Origin: DASQBT01 sp963782495
Lineage (GTDB): Bacteria > Pseudomonadota > Gammaproteobacteria > Burkholderiales > Thiobacillaceae
Assembly: GCA_963782495.1 (NCBI GenBank)
Contig: CAWAJU010000009.1
Span: forward strand, 310,001 to 374,000
Length of the DNA stretch: 64,000 nucleotides
Direction: 5' to 3'
Shown here piece after piece: positions 18,036-27,753 of the stretch. The notes below the pieces were generated by a model, which saw only the letters and a list, made by a program, of their open reading frames with translations, was not told where the DNA came from and searched no databases. Positions within the stretch are counted from its first letter, which is position 1, and every line of letters begins with the position of its first letter. A program made the translations under genes and the position numbers.

Positions 18036-19654
18036 GAGGCCGTGTGGAAACGCCGAGGAAGTCGCTGGCTTACGACTTCTTTAACTGAGCAATGTCTGCC
18101 GTGATTTCCGGAAGCGGCAAATTTAGCCTGGTTGGTTTGAGGCGTAAAAAGAGCCCTTTCAGGCCCTGATGGCTGCCATCAGGGTTCCCATGCCGACGAT
18201 CTGTATCACCCGCTTCAGATTGTAGGCGAGGACATGCAAGCTCATTTCCGTTCGCACATGCTCCAAGGTGCGCATCAGGAAGTGCCTGGCCCCCATCCAG
18301 AACTTGATGGTGCCGAAGGGATGCTCCACCGTCTGCCTTCGGATGCGCATCAGATTCGGTTTGCCATCGAGCCGCTTTTGCATCGCTTCGAGAACTTCCT
18401 CATGCTCCCAGCGGCTGACACGGCGGTAGTCGCTTGGAGTGCACTGGGCCTTGATGGGGCAGCGTGGGCAGTCCGAGCTCCAGTAGCGGTGAATCAAGTG
18501 TCCCGCTTCCATTCGACCAAATCGACGGATGAGTTGACTCCCCGCCGGACAGCGGTAGGTATCGGTGCCAGGCTCGTACACGAAGTCTGACTTGTCGAAC
18601 CGGCCCTCGGCCTTGGCTTCCGACGTCATTGGTTTGGAGACGTAGGCGGTAATGCCCAGCTGATCACAAGCCAGAACCTCATCACCGTTGAAGTAGCCCC
18701 GGTCCGCGATGGCCTGAAGTTCCTGACCCGGCATAATCTCTTGGGCCTGCTTTGCCATCTTGGCCAACTGTCGTCGGTCGGAACCGATGTTGGTCACTTC
18801 ATGCGCCACGATCAGGTGGTGCTCTGGTTCCACCGCAGTCTGCGACGTTGTAGCCCACCAGCCCCCGGCTCGTGCTGGTGGCCATGGCCCGTGCGTCCGG
18901 ATCGGTCAGGGAGACTTGGCCGCTCGGCGAGGCCTCCAATTGGGCTTCCATTTCCTTGAGTTCCCGCATCTCGCGTCTCAAGGTTTCGATCTTCTTGCTC
19001 AGGTGGGTGGTCTTGGTCTCCGTGACCTCCGAAGGATTGCGATCCGCCGTCTCGATGGCGGTGAGGTATTCGTCAATGCTGCGTTCGACCTCCCGCATCC
19101 GCTTGTCGAGCTTGGCTCGAGTGAAGTTGCGGTCATGTGCGTTCACCGCCTTGAACTTGCTGCCGTCAATGGCCACGATGGCCTGGGTGAACAGATTGAG
19201 CCGCCGGCACAGCAGAACGAACTCGCGGCAAACATTGCGGATCGCCTGGCCATTGTCGTGGCGGAAATCAGCGATCGTCTTGAAGTCAGGCGCCAGCTTG
19301 CCAGTGAGCCACATCAATTCGACGTTGCGCTGGCATTCCCGCTCCAGCCTCCGGCTGGACTGGATGCGATTGAGATACCCGTACAGGTAAAGCTTCAGCA
19401 GAACAGAGGGGTGATATGACGGCCGGCCCGTGACTGCAGGGCGCACTCCCGCAAAGCCCAGCGCGCCCAGATCCAGTTCGTCAATGAAGGCTTCAACCGC
19501 TCTAACCGGGTTGTCCTCCGAAATGTAGTCGTCGAGAGATTCAGGTAGCAGGGTGATCTGGGTTCGGACTTCGCCTTCGATGAATCGCTTCATGCTGCAC
19601 CCCACTGACGACGTTCATGCAGTCTAGTTCATCAAGGCGTTTCCACACGGCCTC
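18036..19654 (-). mobile_element. IS1182-family insertion sequence, 1619 bp, transposase frameshifted
   Basis: Perfect 19-bp inverted repeats (GAGGCCGTGTGGAAACGCC) bound the element at 18036-18054 and 19636-19654. The 4-bp sequence CGGC flanks both ends (18032-18035, 19655-19658), a likely target duplication. The repeats extend no further. Inside is one transposase gene, now broken. A hairpin GAAGTCG...CGACTTC near the left end may stop transcription. Confidence 0.85.
18159..19593 (-). pseudogene. IS1182-family transposase, broken by a +1 frameshift
   Basis: The N-terminal half (ATG at 19593, MKRFIEGEVRTQITLLPESL) carries DGSKF and the helical insert of the family. Reading then shifts near 18845, where an extra C after the codons for GYNV moves the frame; without it the text would read YNVQTAVEPEHHLIVAHEVT. 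The second half continues to 18159 with DRGYFNGDEVL, a CPAGS/CPRCPI zinc-like region and RRQTVEHPFGTIKFWMG. Programmed frameshifting is not typical of this family, so it is called inactive. Confidence 0.8.
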
Positions 19655-19851
19655 CGGCCAAATCGGTCATTCAAGTGTTGGCGTTATTAGGTCTGAAATA
19701 AGCAGATTTGCTGTCATTCTCTCGCATCGAGGACCGTCGACGCCAGGATGGCGGTATCTAGGCTTATGTGAGGAGATGGCGACAATACGCGATTTAATTA
19801 ACCCATTGAGACAGGCACATTAGTCGCAGGGAGCCGGGCAGTCGGTTCTAC

Positions 19852-21684
19852 CTACTTCACATTGAATTGAAGGACTTCCTCGAAAACCCTGTTTCTTGCT
19901 CGTGCATCTTTGAGGAGTGAAGACGCAGGCAATACATAGAGATGTAACGGGATTTCGTCTTTCGAGCCAATCAGGAAGTCGTTATAGACGACTCGTTCCG
20001 TTAATGAAAAAACATCCTTGAATCCTGTTTGCTTCATGTCCCTATAAAACTCATTGTCGATTTCCACAATTGAAAAAGCAAACACTTCCCTGACGGTAGG
20101 AATCCTTTCCGCAAGTTCACTCGCGTAAAGGCGACACTGCATGAGCGCCTTATTGTTGTCGAAAATATCTGCGCCGGGCTTCTTGAACTCGATGATTACC
20201 AGCTTATTCGGATGGTTCTCGCTGTCCTTAGAGAAAAATGCGGCAACGTCAGGTCTTCTCTGTTGTTTCGATTCGACTGAATCCCCGACTTCTTGGACGA
20301 TTGTCGCCAAAGCCTGATCGCTGTAGATACTCGAATAGGACAAGAACTTGTCATCGACAAGCCAGACGTTGTTCTCACGGATTTCAGAGCCATTGCACTT
20401 TTTTGGAAGAATCGCATTGTGGATTGCGTCTTCCGCGCTCGCGGGTGGCATCTTCGCAAGCGAGTCGATTACCAAGGCTCGATGAACAATGTATCGGGCT
20501 AGGTCTTCGCTGGCAAGGTGCGAAACGTCGTCCCATGACACCGGTTTCCCACTTTCAAGAGCTTCTACGACTTGGTCTTCCTTGCGTGCCTGCTGTGCCC
20601 TGTATGTCTTGACCACCTCATCGGCATCCAGGAGGGCGGCATCTCCATTCAACGATTCGATATTGATGAAGGGATAGTATTTTTTGAGCTTCTCGATATT
20701 GTCTGTCTTGAACTGCTCAATGCCTCCCTCAGCGGATTCATCAATCATCGCCATGCACTCCTCGTGAATGCGCGGCATGAGCTTCTCGCGACTGATGGGG
20801 GAGACCATATCTACATCATCATCGGTCTTGGGGAGTTCCAGTCTTTGCCGCTCGATATTCGATCGTTTGTTGAAGTAGTCGGAGGTAACGAAAATTAGAT
20901 GCCGACAAATATCGAATCGTTTGCTGATTACGTACTCTTCAATGCAAAGTTCGTCAGCGCAGAGCATAGCAACAATGCCTTTCTTGGGAGGCTCATCCCT
21001 GAAAAGGTAGCAGCTGAACTTCTCGTCCTGAAATACGAATTCCCTTGTCAGCTCAGCCTTGATGCCTTCACCCGAAAAGACATGAACTTCGTCAAACGGC
21101 TGCTTTGAATTATGGGTGAATTTCAGGGTTACGCTTTGGCCAGTCTGGTGTTTCAGGAAAAGCAGTAGACGCAGGTCATCACATATCGAATTTACCAATT
21201 TGGCAACCTGAGTGTTTATTTTTTCTTTTAGGTTGCTGAGCGTTATGCAGGTATTCGCTGTGCCTTGTTTGGCGGATTTCTTGACGTCATCCGGCTTGAA
21301 ATCCGGCGTATACGAAAATTCGACGAGTTCGTTCGCGAGTTGGCTACTGATATGGACTGTATTGGCGTATTTCAGGAATGCCAAGCGTCCGACACCCTTA
21401 CCGCCTATGTTGTCTTTATGGCTTGTGCAGATTTCATCGAAAAAATTCAGATTTTCGGAAGTGAAGCCTTCCCCATCGTCAGTGATGGTGATTTGCTCCA
21501 ATACTCTTCTTTCTTCGCTTCCGAGGGATAGTTCCTGTTGTTTCTCGGAAAAATGGAGATCGACAGTGATTATTTTGCCGCCGGCATGGATAGAGTTCGT
21601 GAGTGCTTCACGAATGACATCCCTTGCATTCACACCACCCCTGTAGTGCTCAGCAATGAACTTTCTAAGGTTAATCCTAGCCAT
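19852..21684 (-). CDS. GHKL ATPase with C-terminal PD-(D/E)xK-like nuclease domain, putative defence protein
   Basis: 610 aa. The N-terminal GHKL ATPase has the N-box REALTNSIHAGG (25-36), the G1 box DDGEGF (69-74) and the G2 box GGKGVGRLAF (94-103). The C-terminal 135 residues carry RPDVAAFF (D479), then LVIIEFKKPG (E499, K501) and QCRLY (Q516, Y520), the D...ExK...QxxxY order of PD-(D/E)xK nucleases. The middle is helical and unassigned. It lies 83 bp after the reverse transcriptase gene on the same strand, so the two probably form one operon. Base composition is clearly less GC-rich than flanking DNA, pointing to transfer. The defence role is inferred. Confidence 0.75.
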   Translation of the reverse strand: MARINLRKFIAEHYRGGVNARDVIREALTNSIHAGGKIITVDLHFSEKQQELSLGSEERRVLEQITITDDGEGFTSENLNFFDEICTSHKDNIGGKGVGRLAFLKYANTVHISSQLANELVEFSYTPDFKPDDVKKSAKQGTANTCITLSNLKEKINTQVAKLVNSICDDLRLLLFLKHQTGQSVTLKFTHNSKQPFDEVHVFSGEGIKAELTREFVFQDEKFSCYLFRDEPPKKGIVAMLCADELCIEEYVISKRFDICRHLIFVTSDYFNKRSNIERQRLELPKTDDDVDMVSPISREKLMPRIHEECMAMIDESAEGGIEQFKTDNIEKLKKYYPFINIESLNGDAALLDADEVVKTYRAQQARKEDQVVEALESGKPVSWDDVSHLASEDLARYIVHRALVIDSLAKMPPASAEDAIHNAILPKKCNGSEIRENNVWLVDDKFLSYSSIYSDQALATIVQEVGDSVESKQQRRPDVAAFFSKDSENHPNKLVIIEFKKPGADIFDNNKALMQCRLYASELAERIPTVREVFAFSIVEIDNEFYRDMKQTGFKDVFSLTERVVYNDFLIGSKDEIPLHLYVLPASSLLKDARARNRVFEEVLQFNVK

Positions 21685-21767
21685 GAGACAAGTCTAACAT
21701 TCGCAACGGTAAGGGAGTAGAAGGCGGGTACCCTCTGCCTTTGAAGTTCAGCCAACGTGGCCCTCAG

Positions 21768-23498
21768 TCAAAAATGTGCTTCTTCCTCATCTCCCGAATT
21801 TTCACGGAGATCTTCGTCTTCATCGCGCTCATCTGAGAAGGCGACGCCCTCGTATCCGCTCGAAGTTTCCAGATAATCAACGTACTGATCAGCGTCATCA
21901 AGATCAAAGAGATCAGAGACGACGTCTATCCCCGTCTCTTGCAGGGCATGAGCTTTTACCTGGAATATTGGCGTTAGTTTTGCCGTTTGGTCATAGAATT
22001 GCACACCCAGTAAACTGAGAAATGAGAAATATGGATCTGTATCGATATGTGTTCTTTTGAAACCCCCCCACCCCTTGGTGCCAGCCTCGTAACAAAGAAG
22101 CCAGAGGTCGCCGTATAGCGCTTCCGTCGATTCCACTGATTTCCAGTAAGTCATCTTGGGTGACTTAGGCAACCGGCCACACGAATCAAGGTCCAGCAGA
22201 ATGAGTGCACAGATTGAGCTGTGCATTTCCGAGACCAGGTCGACATTCGATGTAGACAGGCTTAATTCGAGCTCTTTGCAAATCCAAAGACACCACGCAA
22301 CCTCACTATGGTGCTCAAGTGGCGCATGTTCTTGAATAATCGCATTCACCAAACGTTCAAGTGCTGTTTTATTGAGTCGATATCCCACACCTGAGTATGT
22401 AGAGAGAACCCTCGCAAGTATTTGGAGCGTGTTGGGATAAGCAAGTGCTACGTGGCAAAGATGCGCCTCAAAGATAGACCAGTTTTCTTTGCGAATCAGC
22501 ACTGAAGAGGCCCGCTTAAGGGCATAAGCCATCACGTTTTCGTCTTTGTTTTTTCGAGCTAATTCTTTCGCCAACTCAAAGAAATGGTGAATATCGGCCG
22601 CTTGCTTGCGGCCCGCCTCGCTGATGGTGAAGCTTCTAAGCTGATGGGGCCAGTAGTCTTCGGAAATCTCTAGAACGGAGCAGGTGACCGTCTTTTCGAC
22701 ATTGATGTGCAGCTCATACTCCTTTAGTGCTCTCGTCAGAGCAGCTAAGCAAGCTTCAGCATCGTCTATTGTCGAGAAGAACAAGAAATAGTCGTCAACA
22801 TAACGGAAGCCGGGAGGAAAACCCTTGAGGCGTTTCTTCAATTCTAAATCTACCGATGTGGCGATAGCTTCTGCAATTATGTGTGAGGTGTCCGGCCCAA
22901 TAGGAAGGCCAATAGTTTGCCCGTCTTGGCACTGACGCAAAGACAAGTCTAGAAGATTCCCAAAGTACTTCGGCGTTGGTTTGCGATTTCGTTTGGATGC
23001 CGATTTTCCGTGTATCGCCCAAGGGACAGAATGCGTATAGATCGTCGGGAAGAAGCGTGAGACATCGGTCTTTAACATATACCTGTAGCCGGCTGCAGTT
23101 AGCACCTTGCGCTCATACAGTGACTGCATTGATGGGATGCTTGCCCCGCGGTCGCCATTTTTTAGAAACCTTGGACGACTCACACTAAGCTTACTTTGCC
23201 GGTAGTGCCTTACCAACTGCCCCCAGTAGGTGGCCACATGAGTGGCCAAGAATGTTTGTGCTACCGGGTTTGGAATGCTGGTAAGCCTGCGTTGATAGCC
23301 TGCACGGGCCACACTAAAAGATTCACTTTTGCTGTCTGGCGCTTTTGGGACTACTCCTCCGGTCTTGGGGGGCGTCTGCAACGCCAACCAATTCGGATAT
23401 AACGCGCTATGGATGTTAGCCAGATCCTTAGTGGTAAAGCATGGCGGCAGCTGTGAGGGAAAATATCCACGTTCGAGAAGACGACTAATTCGGTCCAT
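21768..23498 (-). CDS. Reverse transcriptase, Abi/UG (defence-associated) type
   Basis: 576 aa. The reverse transcriptase core spans about 80-260: LKTDVSRFFPTIYTHSVPWA holds the first catalytic Asp (D145), QDGQTIGLPIGPDTSHIIAE is the motif-B region and FRYVDDYFLFF (YVDD, 233-236) the catalytic pair. No group II intron maturase or HNH domain follows. The C-terminal 300 residues look helical, as in abortive-infection and unknown-group (UG/DRT) enzymes; the last 40 are very acidic. YTHSVPWA-type text is common in that class, but I cannot assign a DRT type. It is first in an operon with the GHKL-nuclease gene. The ribosome site is weak. Confidence 0.8.
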   Translation of the reverse strand: MDRISRLLERGYFPSQLPPCFTTKDLANIHSALYPNWLALQTPPKTGGVVPKAPDSKSESFSVARAGYQRRLTSIPNPVAQTFLATHVATYWGQLVRHYRQSKLSVSRPRFLKNGDRGASIPSMQSLYERKVLTAAGYRYMLKTDVSRFFPTIYTHSVPWAIHGKSASKRNRKPTPKYFGNLLDLSLRQCQDGQTIGLPIGPDTSHIIAEAIATSVDLELKKRLKGFPPGFRYVDDYFLFFSTIDDAEACLAALTRALKEYELHINVEKTVTCSVLEISEDYWPHQLRSFTISEAGRKQAADIHHFFELAKELARKNKDENVMAYALKRASSVLIRKENWSIFEAHLCHVALAYPNTLQILARVLSTYSGVGYRLNKTALERLVNAIIQEHAPLEHHSEVAWCLWICKELELSLSTSNVDLVSEMHSSICALILLDLDSCGRLPKSPKMTYWKSVESTEALYGDLWLLCYEAGTKGWGGFKRTHIDTDPYFSFLSLLGVQFYDQTAKLTPIFQVKAHALQETGIDVVSDLFDLDDADQYVDYLETSSGYEGVAFSDERDEDEDLRENSGDEEEAHF

Positions 23499-23903
23499 TG
23501 GATAACTGAAGATTTTGTTGTGCTACCCGTATTATCACTTGTCCCGTCGATCTATCCGATTGAGAACCTGGGTGTCCGTTCAGTCTGATCTCTCAGCCGT
23601 TTCCTTCGTCAGAGGTTACAGCCGCTATCCGTTCACAGAGTTGACATATCAGTTGCATGAAGCAGTTTGGCTGCTTCAGATCGACTGTCGTCCTTCACCG
23701 TTGGCAAAACCGGCCACTCAGGTCGTGTGTAGTGTCGACGTCGGCAACGGGTACGACACCGGCCATTGAATGGGGCCAAGACCATAGGATGCAAAGGCCG
23801 AGTTGCGGTACTCAGGGTCAAGCGCGGAAGCGTCTGCGCTACCTCTATAGCAGTCAGATACCGGCCAGCGGTCCAAAGTCCGCTTGGGAGACTAGCGGAA
23901 GGC
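23499..23903. other. Upstream region of the reverse transcriptase operon
   Basis: This 405-bp stretch has no convincing gene. It must hold the promoter of the reverse transcriptase operon. Some defence reverse transcriptases use a structured RNA encoded just upstream, so an RNA gene could be here; I see no strong long hairpin and claim none. Confidence 0.4.
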
Positions 23904-24596
23904 TCAGTCGACCGGCTCGAAGCGCTTGTTTTGCGCTTCCGGCAATAGATCAGTGAAGATGAAGCCGTCACGAGAAACCGTTTCTCCGGCCACGATGCTC
24001 AGGGCCTTCTTGAACATCGGTCCGTCATAGGCAAACGTGTGAAACTCGCCATTTTCACCGCACGGATCCACATTGGCCGGAATCCGGTCCAGAAAGGACT
24101 TGTCATATTCCGCCCCTGCGAGGTCCGGGGTCAGTCGCTTGGGATCGATGCAAGTGATTCTTGCGCGAAGGCCCTGGTTCACCATTTCTCTGGACAGCTC
24201 TCCTGTGGGTATTCCCCAGAGCGGAAAAAGCGGGGTGATGCCTGTCTCAGCCAGCTTGGCTTCCCGGTATCGCCGCACGTCTTCCAGGAACAGATCGCCA
24301 AAGGCAAAACACTCGACGCCCTGCTGTTTCGCCTCGTTAACAAAGGCGCCCATGATGGCTTCATACTCGGCATCAGGGCATGGGTAGGGAATGGGGATAA
24401 GCCGGACAGGAAGACCGACATGGACGGCCTGTTGTTGGAGAAGCTCTACCCTCACCGCATGCATTGCGACGCGTGCGAATGCTTGATTGACCGTACAGAA
24501 CAGGCCCGCGATTTCTATGTCGCCGCGCTGGCGCAGGACATGCAATGCCCACGCGCTATCCTTCCCGCTGCTCCATGACAATAGGGTCTTTTTCAT
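23904..24596 (-). CDS. Dph6-related PP-loop ATP pyrophosphatase
   Basis: 230 aa. The start at 24596 is preceded by GAAAGGATC. The PP-loop SSGKDSAWAL (9-18) binds ATP. EYEAIMGAFVNEAKQQGVEC, FAFGDLFLEDVRRYRE and GENGEFHTFAYDGPMF are characteristic of the diphthine-ammonia ligase-like group of adenine-nucleotide hydrolases. True diphthamide synthesis does not occur in bacteria, so the substrate is unknown. Position next to the defence-like unit may be chance. Confidence 0.8.
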   Translation of the reverse strand: MKKTLLSWSSGKDSAWALHVLRQRGDIEIAGLFCTVNQAFARVAMHAVRVELLQQQAVHVGLPVRLIPIPYPCPDAEYEAIMGAFVNEAKQQGVECFAFGDLFLEDVRRYREAKLAETGITPLFPLWGIPTGELSREMVNQGLRARITCIDPKRLTPDLAGAEYDKSFLDRIPANVDPCGENGEFHTFAYDGPMFKKALSIVAGETVSRDGFIFTDLLPEAQNKRFEPVD

Positions 24597-24675
24597 TTTG
24601 ATCCTTTCACCCGGCGCACGCTCTGATCCAGCGGCAACAGGCAAAGCAGCGCGTCGAGCTCGGTGGTGTTTCGCT

Positions 24676-25491
24676 TCAGCATTTTCGTGCGTTGACGCCT
24701 GGTTCCACGATCAAGCCCGCTAAGATCCTTCGTCGCGTCGACTTTGCCACGGGCGGCGAGCCGCCGCCGATCGACGTCGAGGGCAAGGCTCGGCCCAGGA
24801 TCTTCCGCCAGGCATGGGCGACGTGCCACTTGGCGTCGCGGGTGATGAGGTCGCCGTGGGAGAGGATCACGCGCTCGAAATCCCACTCGAGGATACGCAT
24901 CATGCACTGGCGCACGAGCGCCTTGTCACCCCATCCAAGCCGGTACTCGGGCGCCGGGCTGGGCGTGTTCCACATCCCGATCAGCCGAAACAGGAACCTT
25001 AGAAACCAGTTGGTACCGGGCGTGGCCGCCGTGACGTTCTCGACCACGTCGACGAGGATGAGAGTCTTGCTGGCGTGGTGGAAGAACGCGACCTCACGCA
25101 TCACGCGCGTTCCCTGCAGGGGGACCTGAGACAGCTCGCCCGCCCACAGTGCCGGCGCCTGGTCGCCGAGCACCTCGTCGAAGATGAGCCCCTTCGCCCG
25201 CTTCTCGACGCCAGGGCAAATGTAGGTCACCGCTTGGGGAAACGCCTGCTGACACGAGCGCAGGTGGAGCCAGTGGAAATTGCCTGGCGCGATGATCGCC
25301 GCGACCGGCCCCAGCGCCGCGACCTCCGCGGTCAACGCCTCTTCGAACGCACACGGGGAGTGGATCAGGATCTCGCCGCTGTGGAGCTTGATCACCGTCA
25401 TCCGCGCGTTGATCCGCGCCCCGCCCAAGGAGACGACGTAGCCCCCAAGCCATAGCGCGTCGGGAACGAAGACTTCGAGAGAAGGAGCCAC
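24676..25491 (-). CDS. DUF4336 family protein
   Basis: 271 aa starting at GTG with GGAGGAAG upstream. The pattern VIKLHSGEILIHSP, AIIAPGNFHWLHLRSC, LILVDVVENV and VILSHGDLI resembles DUF4336, a branch of the metallo-beta-lactamase fold in which several metal ligands are changed. No signal peptide or membrane helix. Function unknown. It precedes the PP-loop gene by 79 bp on the same strand and may be co-transcribed. Confidence 0.7.
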   Translation of the reverse strand: MAPSLEVFVPDALWLGGYVVSLGGARINARMTVIKLHSGEILIHSPCAFEEALTAEVAALGPVAAIIAPGNFHWLHLRSCQQAFPQAVTYICPGVEKRAKGLIFDEVLGDQAPALWAGELSQVPLQGTRVMREVAFFHHASKTLILVDVVENVTAATPGTNWFLRFLFRLIGMWNTPSPAPEYRLGWGDKALVRQCMMRILEWDFERVILSHGDLITRDAKWHVAHAWRKILGRALPSTSIGGGSPPVAKSTRRRILAGLIVEPGVNARKC

Positions 25492-26000
25492 TGCACTTCC
25501 TCCGTTTGCGGATCAGGTTGCTGACATTGATCGCGCCGGATTCAATGAAAACAGCGCCGGCGAAAACAAGCAAGAACATCCTGGGCGCTGAACGCGAGTG
25601 GCCCGCCGCGGCGTTCGTCCCAAGCGACGCCCGCCCGCCGCCGTGGACAACTCTGCGCTCGATGCGGGCGAACAAGGGCATGGAAAAAGGGTGGCGCAAA
25701 CGGCTCTGAAATGGCTGCGCCTAGGATATAGGACTCGCCTTCCCAACCATTGCGGCCGTTCGATAACCGCAAGGTATGGCTTAAGTGGCGACAACAACGG
25801 ATGCCCGGGCTGGCCGGAGATTTCTGCGCCGATGTAGATGTTGACCCTCTCTCGTGGACATCCGTTGTGCAGGATGGGCGACATGATGCCCAGGCCCATC
25901 TCTCCGCCACGGCATGCCCAGGATGAACCGGCGATGAACAAGCGTTCTCCATGACCGCTTCCGGACAAGGCATCCGGCAACGGTCCGCGATCAGCCTCGC
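25492..26000. other. 509-bp region with no convincing gene
   Basis: Several short frames occur on both strands, none with a ribosome site plus recognisable sequence. ACAACGGATG (25794-25803) recurs inverted as CATCCGTTGT (25859-25868), a small inverted repeat of unknown meaning. Confidence 0.4.
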
Positions 26001-26309
26001 TTACTTGAGGCGCATGTCGTTGGTGACGCCTTTAACGCCGCTTACGCCGCGTGCCAACTCGACGGCCCTGTCAATATCGGCCTGCGAACGTACATAGCCG
26101 CTCAGTTGCACCATACCCTTGAAGGTGCTGACATTGATCTCGTTGTCCTTCACCTGCGGATCATTGTATATGGCCGCCTTTACCTTGGTGGTGACGTCGC
26201 TGTCTTCCACGTACTGACCCGTATCCCGCGGCGTGGACGAACAACCCACGACGGACACCAATGCGGCGCCCAGGACAATTGCGGAAAGATAGTTGCTGAT
26301 CTGTTTCAT
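26001..26309 (-). CDS. BON-domain lipoprotein
   Basis: 102 aa from an ATG preceded by GGAGACTC. A lipoprotein signal ends SVVGCSS. One BON domain follows: DSDVTTKVKAAIYNDPQV, INVSTFKGMVQLSGYVRSQ, DIDRAVELARGVSGVKGV. It resembles OsmY/DolP-type envelope proteins that bind phospholipid. It is distinct from the BON proteins at 10 and 38 kb. A Crp-like site lies 104 bp upstream. Confidence 0.85.
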   Translation of the reverse strand: MKQISNYLSAIVLGAALVSVVGCSSTPRDTGQYVEDSDVTTKVKAAIYNDPQVKDNEINVSTFKGMVQLSGYVRSQADIDRAVELARGVSGVKGVTNDMRLK

Positions 26310-26412
26310 GGTTGAGTCTCCAGAATGCAGGAATGAATGACTTTGACGGTCATTGCCGGCGTGCCAGGTCGAAACCTCAACGACAACATAGCAACAAGGG
26401 CAAACGGGGGTC

Positions 26413-26428
26413 TGTACGCTGCCGCACC
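26413..26428. promoter_or_regulatory. Crp-like palindrome upstream of BON lipoprotein
   Basis: TGTACGCTGCCGCACC matches nine of ten fixed positions, differing in the last base. Confidence 0.5.
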
Positions 26429-26581
26429 AACGATAGGAGAGAAAGGCGTTGGTGAAGTTTGCGCCCTCCTCTCGTGTCAAGGTTTCTTTAGGCTTCGACG
26501 ACGGGTTGTTGGCTCAGACCAGCCCTTCAGGAGACAGATGAATTTTTCATTCGACGGTCTGGCGAATTGCTCCAAATGCAA

Positions 26582-27016
26582 TTATTCAGCGGGTTGGGGC
26601 CCACCCATCTCCCGGTCAGTCTGCAGGAGTATCTCCGCACCCGTGGCGCTGTCGGAGGAGAAGACTCCGGACTTGGCGGTTACCGACATGCGGGTAGCGT
26701 TGGGGCTGATCTCCTCCAACTCGATATCTATAGAACGGTTTATGGATTTCGCGTTGATCTCCTCCCCACCCTTGACCTTGCGGGTGGAGTCCACATCGAT
26801 ATGCATGCGTTGGAGTGCTGCCAGGGCGGCCGCCCGAACCCTGGGCAGGGATGCGGTGAAGGTGCGTGAAACGGTACCGCCCAGTGTGTGGGATATGCCG
26901 GCCGACAGCCCCGCCGATGCGCCGCCCCCGAGGGCGGTAATCGCGATCGCCTCGCACCCAGCCAGAGGCAGGGCGGCAATCGCGAGGACAATAATTCGGC
27001 TGGTCATGGAATGCAT
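26582..27016 (-). CDS. DUF3568-like lipoprotein
   Basis: 144 aa from the ATG at 27016 (an ATG three codons later is equally possible; neither has a clear ribosome site). A lipobox LPLAGCEA is followed by a glycine-rich stretch (TALGGGASAGLSAGISHTLG) and a small alpha/beta domain: FTASLPRVRAAALAALQRM, IDVDSTRKVKGGEEI, IDIELEEISPNATRMSV. This agrees with DUF3568, periplasmic lipoproteins of unknown role. Confidence 0.7.
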   Translation of the reverse strand: MHSMTSRIIVLAIAALPLAGCEAIAITALGGGASAGLSAGISHTLGGTVSRTFTASLPRVRAAALAALQRMHIDVDSTRKVKGGEEINAKSINRSIDIELEEISPNATRMSVTAKSGVFSSDSATGAEILLQTDREMGGPQPAE

Positions 27017-27253
27017 CGCAATGGTGTCGTGGGTTGGCGGTAAGCTCGTTGCACAATGGTAGCAGGGCAAAAACAGGGTTCGTTGATCTCGTTGGCGATT
27101 CGTTGCAGTCGGTGTCATGGCAAGGTCAGGTAGCCCTTCCCTGGCCGACAGTGCCCCTTGGTCGATGATCCGGGAAGCGGCCATAAACAGAGCATTGGGG
27201 ATAAGCTGACAATACAGAATCAGCCTTCACCCAATGGTGTCGGGTGATTGGAG

Positions 27254-27556
27254 CTACGACTTCCCGACACGATCGTGCAGCATTGCGTCGATTTCGGCTT
27301 CCGCCTTCATCCAGTCTTCGTCGGCGCCATGGCCCGCGAACGCGCGCTTCTCAGCACGGTAATAGGCGGCGACCGCAATCATTTCATGGCGGGTCTCGGC
27401 GCCAACGTCTGCCTTCGCCGCCGCCCCGGCTTCTTCCGCCTTGATCCAGCCTTCGTGAGTGCCCTGAGCCCCTAATCCAAGCTTTTCGGCATGGTAATGG
27501 TCATCGTCCGCAATCATTTTTTGGCGAATATCGGCGCTGTCAACTTGTTTATTCAT
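27254..27556 (-). CDS. DUF2934 protein with two repeats
   Basis: 100 aa with GGAG before the ATG. Two copies of the DUF2934 unit are present: IRQKMIADDDHYHAEKLGL to WIKAEEA, and RHEMIAVAAYYRAEKRAF to WMKAEAEIDAML. The short helical unit usually occurs once. Function unknown. It lies with CsbD and BON genes, suggesting a stress role. A weak Crp-like site lies 63 bp upstream. Confidence 0.8.
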   Translation of the reverse strand: MNKQVDSADIRQKMIADDDHYHAEKLGLGAQGTHEGWIKAEEAGAAAKADVGAETRHEMIAVAAYYRAEKRAFAGHGADEDWMKAEAEIDAMLHDRVGKS

Positions 27557-27618
27557 GGTTTCTGCTCCTGTTCTTCTGCTGATTCCTGTCTTCCGGGAAA
27601 ACGAGCCTGTGTCTTCAC

Positions 27619-27634
27619 AGTGCGCTCCCGCAAA
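27619..27634. promoter_or_regulatory. Weak Crp-like palindrome upstream of DUF2934 gene
   Basis: AGTGCGCTCCCGCAAA differs from the consensus at one fixed position in each half. Included because its position fits the others. Confidence 0.3.
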
Positions 27635-27753
27635 CCTTGCTGTTCACTTGGCTGTTTACTTGCCATATCCATTGCGATCGTCAGAGGCTATCAGCCAACA
27701 GAAACAACACACATCCGTCAGGTACTCTTTTTGCGGAACAAGATAGGCTGAAG

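Noticed and set aside
21768..23498. Retron reverse transcriptase
   Set aside because: No retron msr-msd structure was recognised upstream, and the text around the catalytic motifs and the long helical C-terminus fit Abi/UG enzymes better.
25794..25868. Small mobile element bounded by ACAACGGATG inverted repeats
   Set aside because: Only 10-bp arms, no second copy in the window and no target duplication; may be chance.
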